Shown in pieces: positions 17,768 to 27,088 of a stretch of 64,000 nt of DNA. The DNA comes from Mycobacterium sp. ENV421 (GTDB taxonomy: Bacteria; Actinomycetota; Actinomycetes; Mycobacteriales; Mycobacteriaceae). A program made the translations under genes and the position numbers. The notes beneath the pieces are model-generated. The model worked only from the letters and a program-made list of their open reading frames with translations. It ran no database searches and had not been told where the DNA came from. The DNA is taken from NCBI RefSeq assembly GCF_002887815.1, contig NZ_PDHO01000008.1, positions 62,001 through 126,000 of the forward strand. Reading direction: 5' to 3'. Positions within the stretch are counted from its first letter, which is position 1. Each line of letters starts with the position of its first letter.

Positions 17768-19854
17768 CTGACGCCCGCGAGCGCGAATGGCAGTACCTCC
17801 GATACGCCCGCCCGGCGCAGGCAGCGCGCCGCGGTGGTCAGCGTCCAGCCGGTGTCGGTGACGTCGTCGACAAGAAGCACCGTACGCGGAACCTGCTGCA
17901 GCGCAGTGAAGTCAGGCTCCTGCCAGGCGTCATGCAGTGCCGCGACCCGATAGGCCGAGTTCACTGCCGTGACCGGCCGTCGGGTCGGACGGTAGTGAAG
18001 GGTCCCCAGATTCGTCAGGCGGCCCGCCTGGCCGAGACGGTCGACGACGGAGCGGATCAGGATCGGATGCGTCGACGAGTCGAGCCCCATGACGGCCTCC
18101 GGTCGCGTCTCCCACGGCCAGTCGGCCAACACCGCGATCGCGGCGCGGACGAACTCGTCGGGGACAGGGCCATCCGGCGCATCCAGCAACCGGCGCAACC
18201 GGGTGCCCCAGCCCAGATCCGTGAGCCGTCCGATCGCGCGACCCTCAAGCGGCCCGTCGTCGATACGCCCACTCACGTCGACCCCGAGCTTGGCCATGCC
18301 GGTCGGCCATATCCGCCGTGGCGCCACCTCGACACCGCACTGCTGCAGCCGGTCGTTGGTAGCGTCGAGCGCACGCTCGTCGACCTCGGCGGTGAAGCGG
18401 GACCCGGAACAGTTGTCGCATCGGCCGCAGCGATCCTGCGCTGACAGCTCCGGATCGTCCAATTGCGCACGGAGAAAGGCCATCCGGCAGCCCGTCGAGT
18501 TCTGATAGTCGAGCATGGCCTGCTGTTCACGACGCCGGGCCGCGTCCAGCGTGCGATAGCGCTCTTCGTCATAGGTCCACTGCTGACCGGTGCCGATCCA
18601 GCCGCCCTTCACCCGCTGCACCGCGCCATCGACATCGAGCACCTTGAGCACCATCTCCAGCCGGTTGCGGCCAAGGTCGACCAGCGGTTCCAGCGCTGGC
18701 GTCGACATTGGACGGTCCGGCTCCAGCACGCTGATCACCTTGCGCACCAACGCTTCCGGCGGGAAGGCGACCGAGGCGAAGTAGCTCCATATCTCGGCGT
18801 CCTCGTGTCCCGGAAGCAGGATCACTTCGGCGCGGGCGGTGGCGCGGCCGGCGCGGCCCACCTGCTGGTAGTACGCGATCGGCGACTGTGGCGCCCCGAG
18901 GTGGATGACGAAACCCAGATCTGGTTTGTCGAATCCCATCCCGAGCGCGGAGGTGGCCACCAGAGCCTTGACCCGGTTGGCGAGGAGGTCGACCTCCATC
19001 TGCTCCCGCTCGGCAGGGTCGGAGGCCCCGGTGTAGGCGGCAACCTGATGGCCCTGCTCTCGCAAGACCGCCGCCAGATCGCGGGCGGCGGCGACGGTCA
19101 GGGTGTAGATGATGCCGGACCCCTCCAGCGAATTGAGCTGCGCCGCAATCCAGGCCGCGCGCCCGGCGGCGGTGGGTACCTTCACCACCGACAGATGAAG
19201 CGACTCGCGGTCCAGGCCGCCGCGCAGGACCAGCGTGTCGCCACCACCGACGCCGAGTTGAGCCGCCACGTCGCCGACCACGCGGTCATTTGCCGTCGCC
19301 GTGGTGGCCAACACCGGTACGCCGGAACCCAATTCGGCAATCAACGTTCGGATGCGGCGGTAGTCCGGCCGGAAGTCATGTCCCCAGTCGGAGACACAGT
19401 GCGCCTCGTCCACCACCACCAGGCCGGCGTCGGCGGCCAACGATGGCAGCACCTGGACGCGGAATTCCGGATTGTTCAAGCGCTCCGGACTGACCAGCAG
19501 CACGTCGAGATCACCGTCGGCGACCCGGCGGTGGATGTCATCCCACTCGGTGACGTTGCCGGAGTTGATGGTCGCCGCACGCACCCCGGCGCGCTGCGCG
19601 GCGCTCACCTGGTTGCGCATGAGCGCCAGCAACGGTGACACGATCACCGTCGGCCCGCGGCCCTGCTCACGCAGCAGCTTGGCGGCGACAAAGTAGACCG
19701 CCGACTTGCCCCAGCCGGTGCGCTGCACGACCAGAGCCCGCCGCCGGTGCACCACCAGCGCCTCGATGGCCGTCCACTGGTCGTCGCGCAGCACCGCCTG
19801 CGCGCCGGCCAGTTGCTCGAGGATCTTCTGTGCGTCAGCTCGGGTCGCGGTCAC
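17764..19854 (-). CDS. rqlH: RecQ-like helicase fused to a phosphoribosyltransferase-like domain (RqlH type)
   Basis: This is a 696-residue DNA helicase. Walker A is TGWGKS at residues 46-51, Walker B is DEAH at 149-152 followed by CVSDWGHDFRPDY, and motif VI is in QQVGRAGR. A zinc module (GCRMAFL and DRCGRCDNC) sits near 460-490. The C-terminus carries a type I phosphoribosyltransferase PRPP loop, VLLVDDVTDTGWTLT at about 659-673. This matches, as I recall it, the M. smegmatis RqlH clade, a 3'-5' ATP-dependent helicase. GTG 19854 lies only 30 bp after the hsaF stop on the same strand, so read-through from the sterol operon is possible. Confidence 0.87.
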   Translation of the reverse strand: MTATRADAQKILEQLAGAQAVLRDDQWTAIEALVVHRRRALVVQRTGWGKSAVYFVAAKLLREQGRGPTVIVSPLLALMRNQVSAAQRAGVRAATINSGNVTEWDDIHRRVADGDLDVLLVSPERLNNPEFRVQVLPSLAADAGLVVVDEAHCVSDWGHDFRPDYRRIRTLIAELGSGVPVLATTATANDRVVGDVAAQLGVGGGDTLVLRGGLDRESLHLSVVKVPTAAGRAAWIAAQLNSLEGSGIIYTLTVAAARDLAAVLREQGHQVAAYTGASDPAEREQMEVDLLANRVKALVATSALGMGFDKPDLGFVIHLGAPQSPIAYYQQVGRAGRATARAEVILLPGHEDAEIWSYFASVAFPPEALVRKVISVLEPDRPMSTPALEPLVDLGRNRLEMVLKVLDVDGAVQRVKGGWIGTGQQWTYDEERYRTLDAARRREQQAMLDYQNSTGCRMAFLRAQLDDPELSAQDRCGRCDNCSGSRFTAEVDERALDATNDRLQQCGVEVAPRRIWPTGMAKLGVDVSGRIDDGPLEGRAIGRLTDLGWGTRLRRLLDAPDGPVPDEFVRAAIAVLADWPWETRPEAVMGLDSSTHPILIRSVVDRLGQAGRLTNLGTLHYRPTRRPVTAVNSAYRVAALHDAWQEPDFTALQQVPRTVLLVDDVTDTGWTLTTAARCLRRAGVSEVLPFALAGVS

Positions 19855-19884
19855 GGTCCCATCGTGCCCGGAGGGGACGACAAG

Positions 19885-20931
19885 CTACTTGGTGGCGGCT
19901 TCCTGCTCGCGCTTGATCTCCAGCGCGATGTCGATGAGCTGATCCTCCTGGCCACCGATGAGCTTGCGCTGCCCGGCCCGGTGCAGCAGCTGGTGCGCGG
20001 GCACGCCGTAGCGTTCGGACTGGCGGATGGCGTGCTTGAGGAAGCTCGAGTACACCCCGGAGTAGCCCATGATCAGCGCGTTGCGGTCCAGTAGGCATTC
20101 GGCCGGCATCGCCGGTGCGACGACCTCCTCGGCGGCGTCGGCGATGTCGAAGAAGTCGATGCCGGTCTTGACGCCGATCTTGTCGAACACCCCGATCAGC
20201 GCCTCGACCGGAGCGTTGCCCGCGCCGGCGCCGAAGCGGCGGCACGACCCGTCGATCTGCTTGGCTCCCGCGCGGACGGCTTCGATCGAGTTGGCCACGC
20301 CCAGGCCCAGGTTCTCGTGGCCGTGGAAGCCCACCTGCGCGTCGTCGCCCAATTCGGCGACCAGCGCGCTCACCCGGTCGGCCACGCCTTCGAGTACCAG
20401 CGCACCAGCCGAGTCGACGACGTAGACGCACTGGCAGCCGGCGTCGGCCATGATCCGGGCTTGCTTGGCAAGCTTCTCCGGGCTGATCGTGTGACTCATC
20501 ATCAGGAAGCCCACGGTCTCCAGCCCGAGTTCGCGGGCCAGCCCGAAGTGCTGGATCGAGACGTCGGCCTCGGTGCAGTGCGTGGCGATCCGGCAGATCG
20601 AGCCGCCGTTGTTCTGCGCCTCCTTGATGTCCTCCTTGGTGCCAACGCCGGGCAGCATCAGGAAGGCGATCTTGGATTCCTTGGCCGTCTCGGCGGCCAG
20701 CTTGATCAGCTCCTGCTCGGGTGTCTTGGAGAACCCGTAGTTGAAGCTCGAGCCGCCCAGCCCGTCACCGTGGGTCACCTCGATGACCGGGACACCGGCG
20801 GTGTCCAGCGCGGCGACGATCGCACCGACCTCTTCTTTGGTGAACTGGTGGCGCTTATGGTGGCTGCCGTCGCGCAGCGACGTGTCCGTCATCCGGACGT
20901 CCCACATGGGGTTGAAGTAGATGTCGCTCAT
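19885..20931 (-). CDS. hsaF: 4-hydroxy-2-oxohexanoate aldolase HsaF
   Basis: This 348-residue DRE-TIM aldolase cleaves 4-hydroxy-2-oxohexanoate to pyruvate and propanal in steroid ring A degradation. The N-terminal [12 protein letters not shown] carries metal and base residues, and [15 protein letters not shown] supplies the His-x-His metal ligands. A C-terminal communication domain handles channelling to HsaG. Its ATG overlaps the hsaG stop (ATGA), as expected for the channelling complex. It is the orthologue of Rv3534c. It is expressed with hsaE and hsaG from the KstR-controlled spacer upstream of hsaE. Confidence 0.95.
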   Translation of the reverse strand: MSDIYFNPMWDVRMTDTSLRDGSHHKRHQFTKEEVGAIVAALDTAGVPVIEVTHGDGLGGSSFNYGFSKTPEQELIKLAAETAKESKIAFLMLPGVGTKEDIKEAQNNGGSICRIATHCTEADVSIQHFGLARELGLETVGFLMMSHTISPEKLAKQARIMADAGCQCVYVVDSAGALVLEGVADRVSALVAELGDDAQVGFHGHENLGLGVANSIEAVRAGAKQIDGSCRRFGAGAGNAPVEALIGVFDKIGVKTGIDFFDIADAAEEVVAPAMPAECLLDRNALIMGYSGVYSSFLKHAIRQSERYGVPAHQLLHRAGQRKLIGGQEDQLIDIALEIKREQEAATK

Positions 20932-21845
20932 GCTTGAGCTCCCGTTCCTGCAGAGGCGCGTTCCTTGGCGATCTCCTCGCCCACCTTGGTGGCCGCGGCG
21001 GTCATGATGTCCAGATTTCCCGCATACGGCGGCAGATAGTCACCCGCACCCTCGACCTCCACGAACGTGGTGACGAGGTGATGGCCGCCGTTGTACACCG
21101 TCGGCTCGTCGAACTGCGGCTCGTTGAGCAGACGGTAGCCCGGCACATAGGTCTGCACCTCGGCGACGACGTCCTTGATGGACTGCGTGATCGCGTCGTG
21201 GTCGGCATCCTCGGGGATCGCGCAGAAGATGGTGTCGCGCATGATCATTGGCGGATCAGCCGGATTCAGGATGATGATCGCCTTGCCTCGCTTCGCGCCG
21301 CCGATCACCTCCACGCCGGCACTGGTGGTCTTGGTGAACTCGTCGATGTTGGCCCGGGTGCCGGGGCCTGCCGACGCCGACGACACCGACGCGACGATCT
21401 CGGCGTACGGCACGTCGACGACGCGGCTCACCGCATAGACCATCGGGATCGTGGCCTGACCACCGCAGGTGACCATGTTGACGTTCGGCGCGTCCAGGTG
21501 CGCACGCAGGTTGGCCGGCGGGATCACGCCGGGGCCCACGGCGGCCGGCGTCAGATCGATCGCCCGGATACCGGCCTCTTCATATCGGGGCGCGGCGGCC
21601 CGGTGGACGTAAGCGCTGGTGGCTTCGAACACCAGGTCCGGCTTCTCCGACTGGGCCAGCAGCCAGTCCACACCCTCGTGGCTGGTCTCCAGTCCGAGCT
21701 TGCGCGCCCGGGCCAGACCTTCGCTCTCGGGGTCGATGCCGATCATCCAGCGCGGCTCGAGCCACTCCGAACGAAGGAGCTTGTACAGCAGGTCGGTGCT
21801 GATGTTGCCCGACCCGACGATGGCGACAGAACTCTTCTGGGGCAT
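20928..21845 (-). CDS. hsaG: Acylating propanal dehydrogenase HsaG
   Basis: This 305-residue enzyme converts propanal from HsaF, with CoA and NAD+, to propionyl-CoA. The Rossmann loop is [12 protein letters not shown] at residues 7-18, and the catalytic Cys127 lies in [13 protein letters not shown]. The length agrees with Rv3535c (303). It lies between hsaE (13-bp gap) and hsaF (4-bp overlap) in the conserved order. The protein forms a heterotetrameric channelling complex with HsaF in the family. Nothing unusual is seen. Confidence 0.95.
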   Translation of the reverse strand: MPQKSSVAIVGSGNISTDLLYKLLRSEWLEPRWMIGIDPESEGLARARKLGLETSHEGVDWLLAQSEKPDLVFEATSAYVHRAAAPRYEEAGIRAIDLTPAAVGPGVIPPANLRAHLDAPNVNMVTCGGQATIPMVYAVSRVVDVPYAEIVASVSSASAGPGTRANIDEFTKTTSAGVEVIGGAKRGKAIIILNPADPPMIMRDTIFCAIPEDADHDAITQSIKDVVAEVQTYVPGYRLLNEPQFDEPTVYNGGHHLVTTFVEVEGAGDYLPPYAGNLDIMTAAATKVGEEIAKERASAGTGAQA

Positions 21846-21858
21846 GTGAAGCCTCCTC

Positions 21859-22644
21859 TTATTCGAATGACAGCCGGACTGAACCCAGACCGGCGAAGTC
21901 CGCGACGAACTCGTCGCCTGGGCGGCAGTCGATGGCCCTGGTGCACGAGCCCGGCAGGACGATGTCGCCTGCCTTCAGCCGTACACCGAAGCTCTCGACC
22001 TTGCGGGCCAGCCACGCCACTGCAGTGACCGGATTGCCGAGGACGGCGTCGCTGCGGCCCTCGGCCACCACCTCGCCGTTGCGGGTGAGCACCGCGTCGA
22101 TGCCCCGGATGTCAACGTCTTTGGGCGACACCCGCTCCTTGCCGAGCACATAGCCCGCCGACGACGCGTTGTCGGCGATGGTGTCGCACAGCGCGATCTT
22201 CCAGTCCTTGATCCGGGTGTCGATGAGTTCGATCGCCGGGGCGAACGCCGCGGTGGCCGCCAGCACGTCGTCCTCGGTGCACCCGGCGCCGGGCAGGTCG
22301 TCGGCGAGGATGAATCCGACCTCGACCTCGACGCGCGGAAACAGAAAGCGCCCCGCGGGAACCGGCTGGTCCTCGAACACCTCCATGTCGGCCAGCAGAT
22401 GGCCGTAGTCGGGCTCGTCGACGCCCATCATCTTCTGCATGGCCTCCGATGACAGGCCGACCTTGTGACCGACCACCCGGGCGCCTTCGGCGATGCGCTG
22501 CCGAATGTTGATCAGCTGGATTTCGTAGGCGTCGACCACGTCGATGTCGGGGTGATTGGCCGTCAGCGGCGTCATCGGGACGCGGCTGCGCTCCGCCTCG
22601 GCAAGGTCGGCGGCGAGCTCTTCGCGCGTCGAAACGCTCAGCAT
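21859..22644 (-). CDS. hsaE: 2-hydroxyhexa-2,4-dienoate hydratase HsaE
   Basis: This 261-residue hydratase of the fumarylacetoacetase-like superfamily adds water to the dienoate released by HsaD and gives the HsaF substrate. Metal-site acidic residues are in RVEVEVGFI. The C-terminus holds the [12 protein letters not shown] motif. The start ATG 22644 ([10 protein letters not shown]) gives exactly the length I recall for Rv3536c. ATG 22659 would add five residues (MGLPG) and has no better ribosome site. The promoter should lie in the spacer shared with kstD, which has one KstR operator. Confidence 0.93.
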   Translation of the reverse strand: MLSVSTREELAADLAEAERSRVPMTPLTANHPDIDVVDAYEIQLINIRQRIAEGARVVGHKVGLSSEAMQKMMGVDEPDYGHLLADMEVFEDQPVPAGRFLFPRVEVEVGFILADDLPGAGCTEDDVLAATAAFAPAIELIDTRIKDWKIALCDTIADNASSAGYVLGKERVSPKDVDIRGIDAVLTRNGEVVAEGRSDAVLGNPVTAVAWLARKVESFGVRLKAGDIVLPGSCTRAIDCRPGDEFVADFAGLGSVRLSFE

Positions 22645-22682
22645 TCCGGGGAGTCCCATCGTCGGTGTGACCGGGGCGAACG

Positions 22683-22784
22683 GCGCCCGGTGCGGGCAAT
22701 TCTAGTGCCGTCCGCAGCGCCGTGGGGTAAGCGTTCCGCTGATCGGAAAGGAGGGGTCAGTAGCGCCCGGACGGGGCAATTCTA
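22683..22784 (+). repeat. Duplicated 22-bp box in the hsaE-kstD spacer
   Basis: A 22-bp box (GCGCCCGG, 3 variable bases, GGGCAATTCTA) occurs at 22683-22704 and again at 22763-22784, 80 bp apart in the same orientation, with 19 of 22 positions identical. The second copy runs into the KstR operator. It may be a duplicated promoter or activator site. The role is not known. Confidence 0.5.
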
Positions 22785-22796
22785 TAACGTGTTCTA
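22783..22796. promoter_or_regulatory. KstR-type operator overlapping the kstD promoter
   Basis: TATAACGTGTTCTA matches TnnAACnnGTTnnA and ends 2 bp before the kstD ATG. The TAACGT or TATAAC inside it is the only -10-like sequence nearby, so the transcript is probably leaderless and the repressor would sit on the -10 box. It is the only KstR site in the spacer with hsaE. Confidence 0.82.
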
Positions 22797-22798
22797 GT

Positions 22799-24481
22799 AT
22801 GACAGCTCAGGAGTTCGACGTCGTCGTCGTCGGAAGCGGTGCTGCCGGCATGGTCGCCGCACTTACCGCCGCTCACCAGGGACTATCGACAGTCGTCGTC
22901 GAGAAGGCCGCACACTTCGGCGGCTCGACCGCCCGCTCGGGTGGCGGCGTGTGGATCCCCAACAACGAGATCCTCAAGCGTGACGGGGTCACCGACACCA
23001 AAGAAGCCGCGCGCACTTATCTGCACTCGATCATCGGCGACGTGGTGGAACCCGAGCGCATCGACACCTACCTCGAACGCGGGCCGGAAATGCTGTCGTT
23101 CGTCCTCAAGCACACGCCGTTGAAGTTGTGCTGGGTGCCCGGGTACTCCGACTACTACCCGGAGGCGCCGGGCGGCCGCCCCGGCGGACGCTCGGTCGAG
23201 CCCAAGCCCTTCGACGCCAAGAAACTCGGCCCCGACGAGAAGTTCCTGGAGCCGGCGTACGGCAAGGTTCCGCTCAATGTCGTTGTGATGCAGCAGGATT
23301 ACATGCGTCTCAATCAGCTCAAGCGCCACCCCCGCGGCGTGTTGAGGAGCTTGAAGGTCGGCGCCCGCACCGTGTGGGCCAACGCACGCGGCAAAAACCT
23401 GGTGGGAATGGGCCGGGCGCTGATCGCCCCGATGCGGATCGGCCTGCGCGAGGCCGGTGTTCCCGTGCTGCTCAACACCGCGCTGACCGATCTGTACGTC
23501 GAGGACGGCGTGGTCCGCGGCATCTATGTCCGGGACACCACCGGACCGGAAGCGGCTGACCCGCAACTGATCCGCGCACGCCGGGGCGTCATCCTCGGCA
23601 GCGGCGGGTTCGAGCACAACGAGCAGATGCGGGTCAAATATCAGCGCGCGCCGATCACCACCGAGTGGACGGTGGGGGCCGCAGCCAACACCGGCGACGG
23701 CATCGTTGCCGCTGAAAAGCTCGGTGCGGCGCTGGAATTGATGGAGGACGCGTGGTGGGGTCCGACCGTCCCGCTGGTCGGCGCGCCATGGTTCGCGCTG
23801 TCCGAGCGCAACTCCCCCGGCTCGATCATCGTCAACCTGTCCGGCAAGCGCTTCATGAACGAGTCGATGCCCTACGTCGAGGCCTGCCACCACATGTACG
23901 GCGGCCAGTACGGTCAGGGCGCCGGTCCCGGTGAGAACGTGCCGGCGTGGCTGGTGTTCGACCAGCAGTACCGTGACCGCTACATCTTTGCCGGACTGCA
24001 ACCGGGACAACGTATTCCGAAGAAGTGGATGGAATCCGGCGTCATCGTCAAGGCCGACACCCTCGAGGAGCTGGCCAAGGTCACCGGACTGCCCGCGGAC
24101 GCGTTCCTGGCGACCGTCGAGCGGTTCAACGGGTTCGCCCGCTCCGGCAAGGACGAGGACTTCCGCCGCGGTGAAAGCGCCTACGACCGCTACTACGGCG
24201 ATCCGACCAACAAGCCCAACCCCAACCTCGGCGAGATCAAGAACGGCCCGTTCTACGCCGCCAAGATGGTGCCCGGCGATCTGGGCACCAAGGGCGGTGT
24301 GCGCACCGATGTGAACGGACGGGCTCTGCGTGACGACGGTTCGGTGATCGAAGGCCTGTACGCGGCCGGTAATGTCAGCTCGCCGGTGATGGGGCACACC
24401 TATCCCGGCCCGGGCGGCACCATCGGCCCCGCGATGGCGTTCGGGTACCTGGCGGCGTTGCATATTGCAGGGAAGGGCTAA
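22799..24481 (+). CDS. kstD: 3-ketosteroid delta-1-dehydrogenase KstD
   Basis: This 560-residue FAD flavoprotein introduces the 1,2 double bond into 3-ketosteroids. That aromatises ring A after C9 hydroxylation by KshA and opens ring B. The FAD site VVVVGSGAAGMVAAL is at residues 10-24, and ARSGGGVWIPNN is typical of the family. The catalytic C-terminal tyrosine and FAD contact are in GHTYPGPGGTIG. The start is firm from the conserved MTAQEFDVVVVG. No ribosome site precedes it, which agrees with leaderless expression. It is followed by chsH3 after 1 bp. Confidence 0.96.
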   Translation: MTAQEFDVVVVGSGAAGMVAALTAAHQGLSTVVVEKAAHFGGSTARSGGGVWIPNNEILKRDGVTDTKEAARTYLHSIIGDVVEPERIDTYLERGPEMLSFVLKHTPLKLCWVPGYSDYYPEAPGGRPGGRSVEPKPFDAKKLGPDEKFLEPAYGKVPLNVVVMQQDYMRLNQLKRHPRGVLRSLKVGARTVWANARGKNLVGMGRALIAPMRIGLREAGVPVLLNTALTDLYVEDGVVRGIYVRDTTGPEAADPQLIRARRGVILGSGGFEHNEQMRVKYQRAPITTEWTVGAAANTGDGIVAAEKLGAALELMEDAWWGPTVPLVGAPWFALSERNSPGSIIVNLSGKRFMNESMPYVEACHHMYGGQYGQGAGPGENVPAWLVFDQQYRDRYIFAGLQPGQRIPKKWMESGVIVKADTLEELAKVTGLPADAFLATVERFNGFARSGKDEDFRRGESAYDRYYGDPTNKPNPNLGEIKNGPFYAAKMVPGDLGTKGGVRTDVNGRALRDDGSVIEGLYAAGNVSSPVMGHTYPGPGGTIGPAMAFGYLAALHIAGKG

Positions 24482-24482
24482 C

Positions 24483-25343
24483 ATGCCGATCGATCTGTCC
24501 GTCGCGCTCGGCGCCGAACTTGAGCCCGTCGAGTTCTCGTGGACGAGCAGCGATGTGCAGCTCTATCAGCTCGGCCTCGGCGCGGGCGCCGATCCGATGG
24601 ATCCCAAGGAGTTGCGCTACCTGGTGGACCGTACCCCCCAGGTGCTGCCCACCTTCGGCAATGTGGCCGCCAGCTTCCACATGACCGAGCCGCCCGAAGT
24701 CAAGTTCCCCGGCATCGAGATCGAGCTGAGCAAGGTGCTGCACGCCAGCGAGGCGGTGACGGTGCCTGCGCCGCTGCCGCCTAGCGGCACCGCGCGTTCG
24801 GTGCAGCGGTTCACCGAAATCTGGGACAAGGGCAAGGCCGCCGTCATCGTCAGCGAGACCACGGTCACCGACCCGGACGGCACACTGCTGTGGACCACCA
24901 AACGGTCGATCTTCGCCCGCGGCGAGGGTGGTTTCGGCGGCGAGCGCGGCCCGTCGACGTCGGTGGCCGCCCCCGATCGAACGCCGGACTACGAGATCTC
25001 GGTTCCGGTGCTGCCGCAGCAGGCGCTGCTCTACCGGCTCTGTGGGGACCGAAACCCGCTGCACTCCGATCCCGAATTCGCCGCGGCGGCAGGCTTTCCC
25101 AAGCCGATCCTGCACGGACTCTGCACGTACGGGATGACCTGCAAGGCGCTGGTCGACACACTGCTCGATTCCGACGCTTCAGCTCTGAAGACCTACGGCG
25201 CGCGTTTCGCCGGGGTCTGCTATCCCGGTGAGACCATCAAGGTCAGCGCATGGAAGGAAGACGGCCGCTACGTCGGCGTCGTCACCGCTCCGGGCCGCGA
25301 CGACGCCGTGATCCTCTCCGACGTGGAGTTCATCCCGGTCTAA
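24483..25343 (+). CDS. chsH3: MaoC-type enoyl-CoA hydratase ChsH3 (Rv3538-like)
   Basis: This 286-residue double hot-dog hydratase has the R-hydratase motif LYRLCGDRNPLHSDPEFA in its C-terminal domain, with the catalytic Asp and His. Rv3538 (ChsH3) is reported to hydrate the 22-ene of the C24 steroid enoyl-CoA with stereochemistry different from EchA19. Starting at ATG 24483, one nt after the kstD stop, gives the Rv3538 length. The frame upstream to 24465 is only read-through into kstD. It shares the kstD promoter and therefore KstR control. A hairpin follows the stop. Confidence 0.9.
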   Translation: MPIDLSVALGAELEPVEFSWTSSDVQLYQLGLGAGADPMDPKELRYLVDRTPQVLPTFGNVAASFHMTEPPEVKFPGIEIELSKVLHASEAVTVPAPLPPSGTARSVQRFTEIWDKGKAAVIVSETTVTDPDGTLLWTTKRSIFARGEGGFGGERGPSTSVAAPDRTPDYEISVPVLPQQALLYRLCGDRNPLHSDPEFAAAAGFPKPILHGLCTYGMTCKALVDTLLDSDASALKTYGARFAGVCYPGETIKVSAWKEDGRYVGVVTAPGRDDAVILSDVEFIPV

Positions 25344-25350
25344 GTGTCAG

Positions 25351-25366
25351 CCCCGCCGACGCGGGG
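25351..25366 (+). terminator. Hairpin after the kstD-chsH3 operon
   Basis: CCCCGC-CGAC-GCGGGG forms a 6-bp GC stem with a 4-nt loop, 8 bp after the chsH3 stop. No T-run follows. The position makes a terminator likely. Confidence 0.55.
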
Positions 25367-25517
25367 TGGGTACCGTCGCCGCCGCGTGCGGTCAACCGGC
25401 CAGATTACGAAGCCTGTGATTTGGACGTGATGTTTACGGATAGGTCAGCCTTTCAGCAGGCTCCAAGGTAGGACTTACGCAAAGCAAACTTTGGTGCTTC
25501 TACGAAAGGACGTCCCT

Positions 25518-26144
25518 ATGAAGATTGCCCCTACCAAGACCGTCGGCCTCGTCGGTGCGGCGCTGCTGGTCGGCGTTGCCGCAGTCGGCTGCGGCAGCGA
25601 CGACAAGGGGTCCGAATCGTCGTCGTCATCGGCGGCGTCGAGTTCCTCCGCCACCTCCTCGGCCGCCGCTTCGGAGACCACCAGCGCTGCGGACGCTGCC
25701 CCCGCGGACGACTACAGCAAACTGTTGCTGAAGGCGTCTGACATCGATCCGAGCTTCACCGCCGGCCCGCCGGAGACGCCTCCGCCCGGTATCACCGGAA
25801 TCGGCCAGACCATGACCAACGCCGCGCAGAACCAGACCATCGCCTTCCAGATCATGATCGAAACGGATCCCGCTGCGGCGGCAACGAGGCTAGATGATGC
25901 AAAGGCAACGGTCTCCAAGGACGTCGACGGAGCGCCGCAGCCCGCTGACGTCGGCGACGGCGGCTTCATCGCCACCGGCAAATCGCCCGACGGCTCCAAA
26001 GCCATCACCGAGGTGTACTTCACCCAAGGTAAGGCAGTCACGAGCATCGAGTTCAGCAGCGCGCCCAACGATCCGGTGCAGTCGGAGACCGCGTTGGCCA
26101 TCGCCAAGATGCAGGACACTCAGATCAAGAACAACCTGAGCTAG
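25518..26144 (+). CDS. Putative cell-envelope lipoprotein
   Basis: This 208-residue protein has a lipoprotein signal peptide (MKIAPTKTVGLVGAALLVGV) with the lipobox VAAVGC, so Cys25 would be lipidated. A Ser-rich linker follows (about residues 30-65) and then a folded domain with repeated alternating strands. ATG 25518 has a GAAAGGACG ribosome site, and the frame nine codons upstream is less likely. The family resembles small mycobacterial Lpq-type lipoproteins, but I cannot name it. It is flanked by the chsH3 terminator and by an inverted repeat copy 19 bp after its stop. There is no visible link to sterol catabolism. Confidence 0.75.
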   Translation: MKIAPTKTVGLVGAALLVGVAAVGCGSDDKGSESSSSSAASSSSATSSAAASETTSAADAAPADDYSKLLLKASDIDPSFTAGPPETPPPGITGIGQTMTNAAQNQTIAFQIMIETDPAAAATRLDDAKATVSKDVDGAPQPADVGDGGFIATGKSPDGSKAITEVYFTQGKAVTSIEFSSAPNDPVQSETALAIAKMQDTQIKNNLS

Positions 26145-26162
26145 CTGCTCTTTCGCTTTCCC

Positions 26163-26220
26163 GCCGAGCGTAACGCCGCGGCGCAGAATCGATCGGTTCT
26201 CCGCCGTGGCGTTACTGTCG
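26163..26220. repeat. 58-bp inverted repeat, left copy
   Basis: This 58-bp sequence has self-complementary ends (GTAACGCCGCGGCG near the left, CGCCGTGGCGTTAC near the right) and can fold into a long hairpin. Its reverse complement recurs at 27089-27146: the first 21 bases are identical, 21 of the last 22 are identical, and only the central 15 differ. The stop codon of the DUF559 gene lies inside this copy. Confidence 0.85.
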
Positions 26221-27054
26221 GCGCGCCAATGCCGCTGCCACTCTGCGCATCACGGTGCCGGCGGTGTCCTCTGACGTGAAACGCACAACGAGCCAGCCGA
26301 GTTCGGCGAGGTCTTCGAAGCGACGAATGTCCCTCTCGCGCTGGCGACGATCAACGCGGTGGTGTGCGCCTTCGTATTCGAATGCGACCTTGAGTTCTTC
26401 GTAACCCATATCGAGCTCGGCGATCAAGACGCCGTATTCGTTGCGCACCGGAATCTGGGTTTGCGGTCTCGGGAACCCGGCCCGAATGATTACCAGCCGC
26501 AGCCACGTCTCCTTCGGTGATTCCGCCCCGGAGTCGACAAGATCGAGCGCGGCACGGGCTCGCACGATCCCTCGCCGGCCCTGATGACGTTCGGCCACGA
26601 GCTCGACATCGGGAAGCTTCAGGCGCGTTGCACGCGCCAACGCATCCACGGCCGTGATCGCTACGTCGGTCGGATACCAGCACAAGAGGTCGAGAGCCGT
26701 GCGGGCCGGAGTGGTGACAGATATTCCGGCTATGTGGCACATCTCGTCGGCTTCAATACCGCAGGAGCGGGCGATGACACCCGGCGTGGGCCGACGATTG
26801 GTATCGCTGATCTCTGCCGCGCGCCTGTTATCGATCCACCTGCTGCCATGCAGAGCGGATGCCGAGAACCCGACGAGCACGCCCCGTCTTCGTGACCGCA
26901 ACCAGCACGCCTTGGCCCGTCGTACTGGACCGAGCTCGGCCCCGGCCGAGATGTAGACATCCCGATGGATCGCGCGGAACTTGGTTCGCAGTTCGTGGCG
27001 CGTCACGCGACAAGCCGCGAGCGCTTCACTCCCGACGAACGGCTCGTCCTCCAT
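26212..27054 (-). CDS. DUF559-type nuclease-like protein
   Basis: This 280-residue protein resembles actinobacterial DUF559 proteins. It has an N-terminal winged-helix-like part (ALAACRVTRHELRTKFRAIHRDVYI) like antitoxins of the AbiEi type. A C-terminal restriction-endonuclease-like fold follows, with ELDMGYEELKVAFEYEG as the probable metal-binding D and E-x-E/K strand, then HHRVDRRQRERDIRR. Such proteins are related to very-short-patch-repair nucleases. The catalytic activity is unproven. The gene is bracketed by two near-identical 58-bp inverted repeats, and it has fewer G/C third bases than the sterol genes, which together suggest acquisition as a unit. Confidence 0.72.
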   Translation of the reverse strand: MEDEPFVGSEALAACRVTRHELRTKFRAIHRDVYISAGAELGPVRRAKACWLRSRRRGVLVGFSASALHGSRWIDNRRAAEISDTNRRPTPGVIARSCGIEADEMCHIAGISVTTPARTALDLLCWYPTDVAITAVDALARATRLKLPDVELVAERHQGRRGIVRARAALDLVDSGAESPKETWLRLVIIRAGFPRPQTQIPVRNEYGVLIAELDMGYEELKVAFEYEGAHHRVDRRQRERDIRRFEDLAELGWLVVRFTSEDTAGTVMRRVAAALARRQ

Positions 27055-27088
27055 GCCCGGAGTCTGCCGCCGTACACCGACAAGTCGA

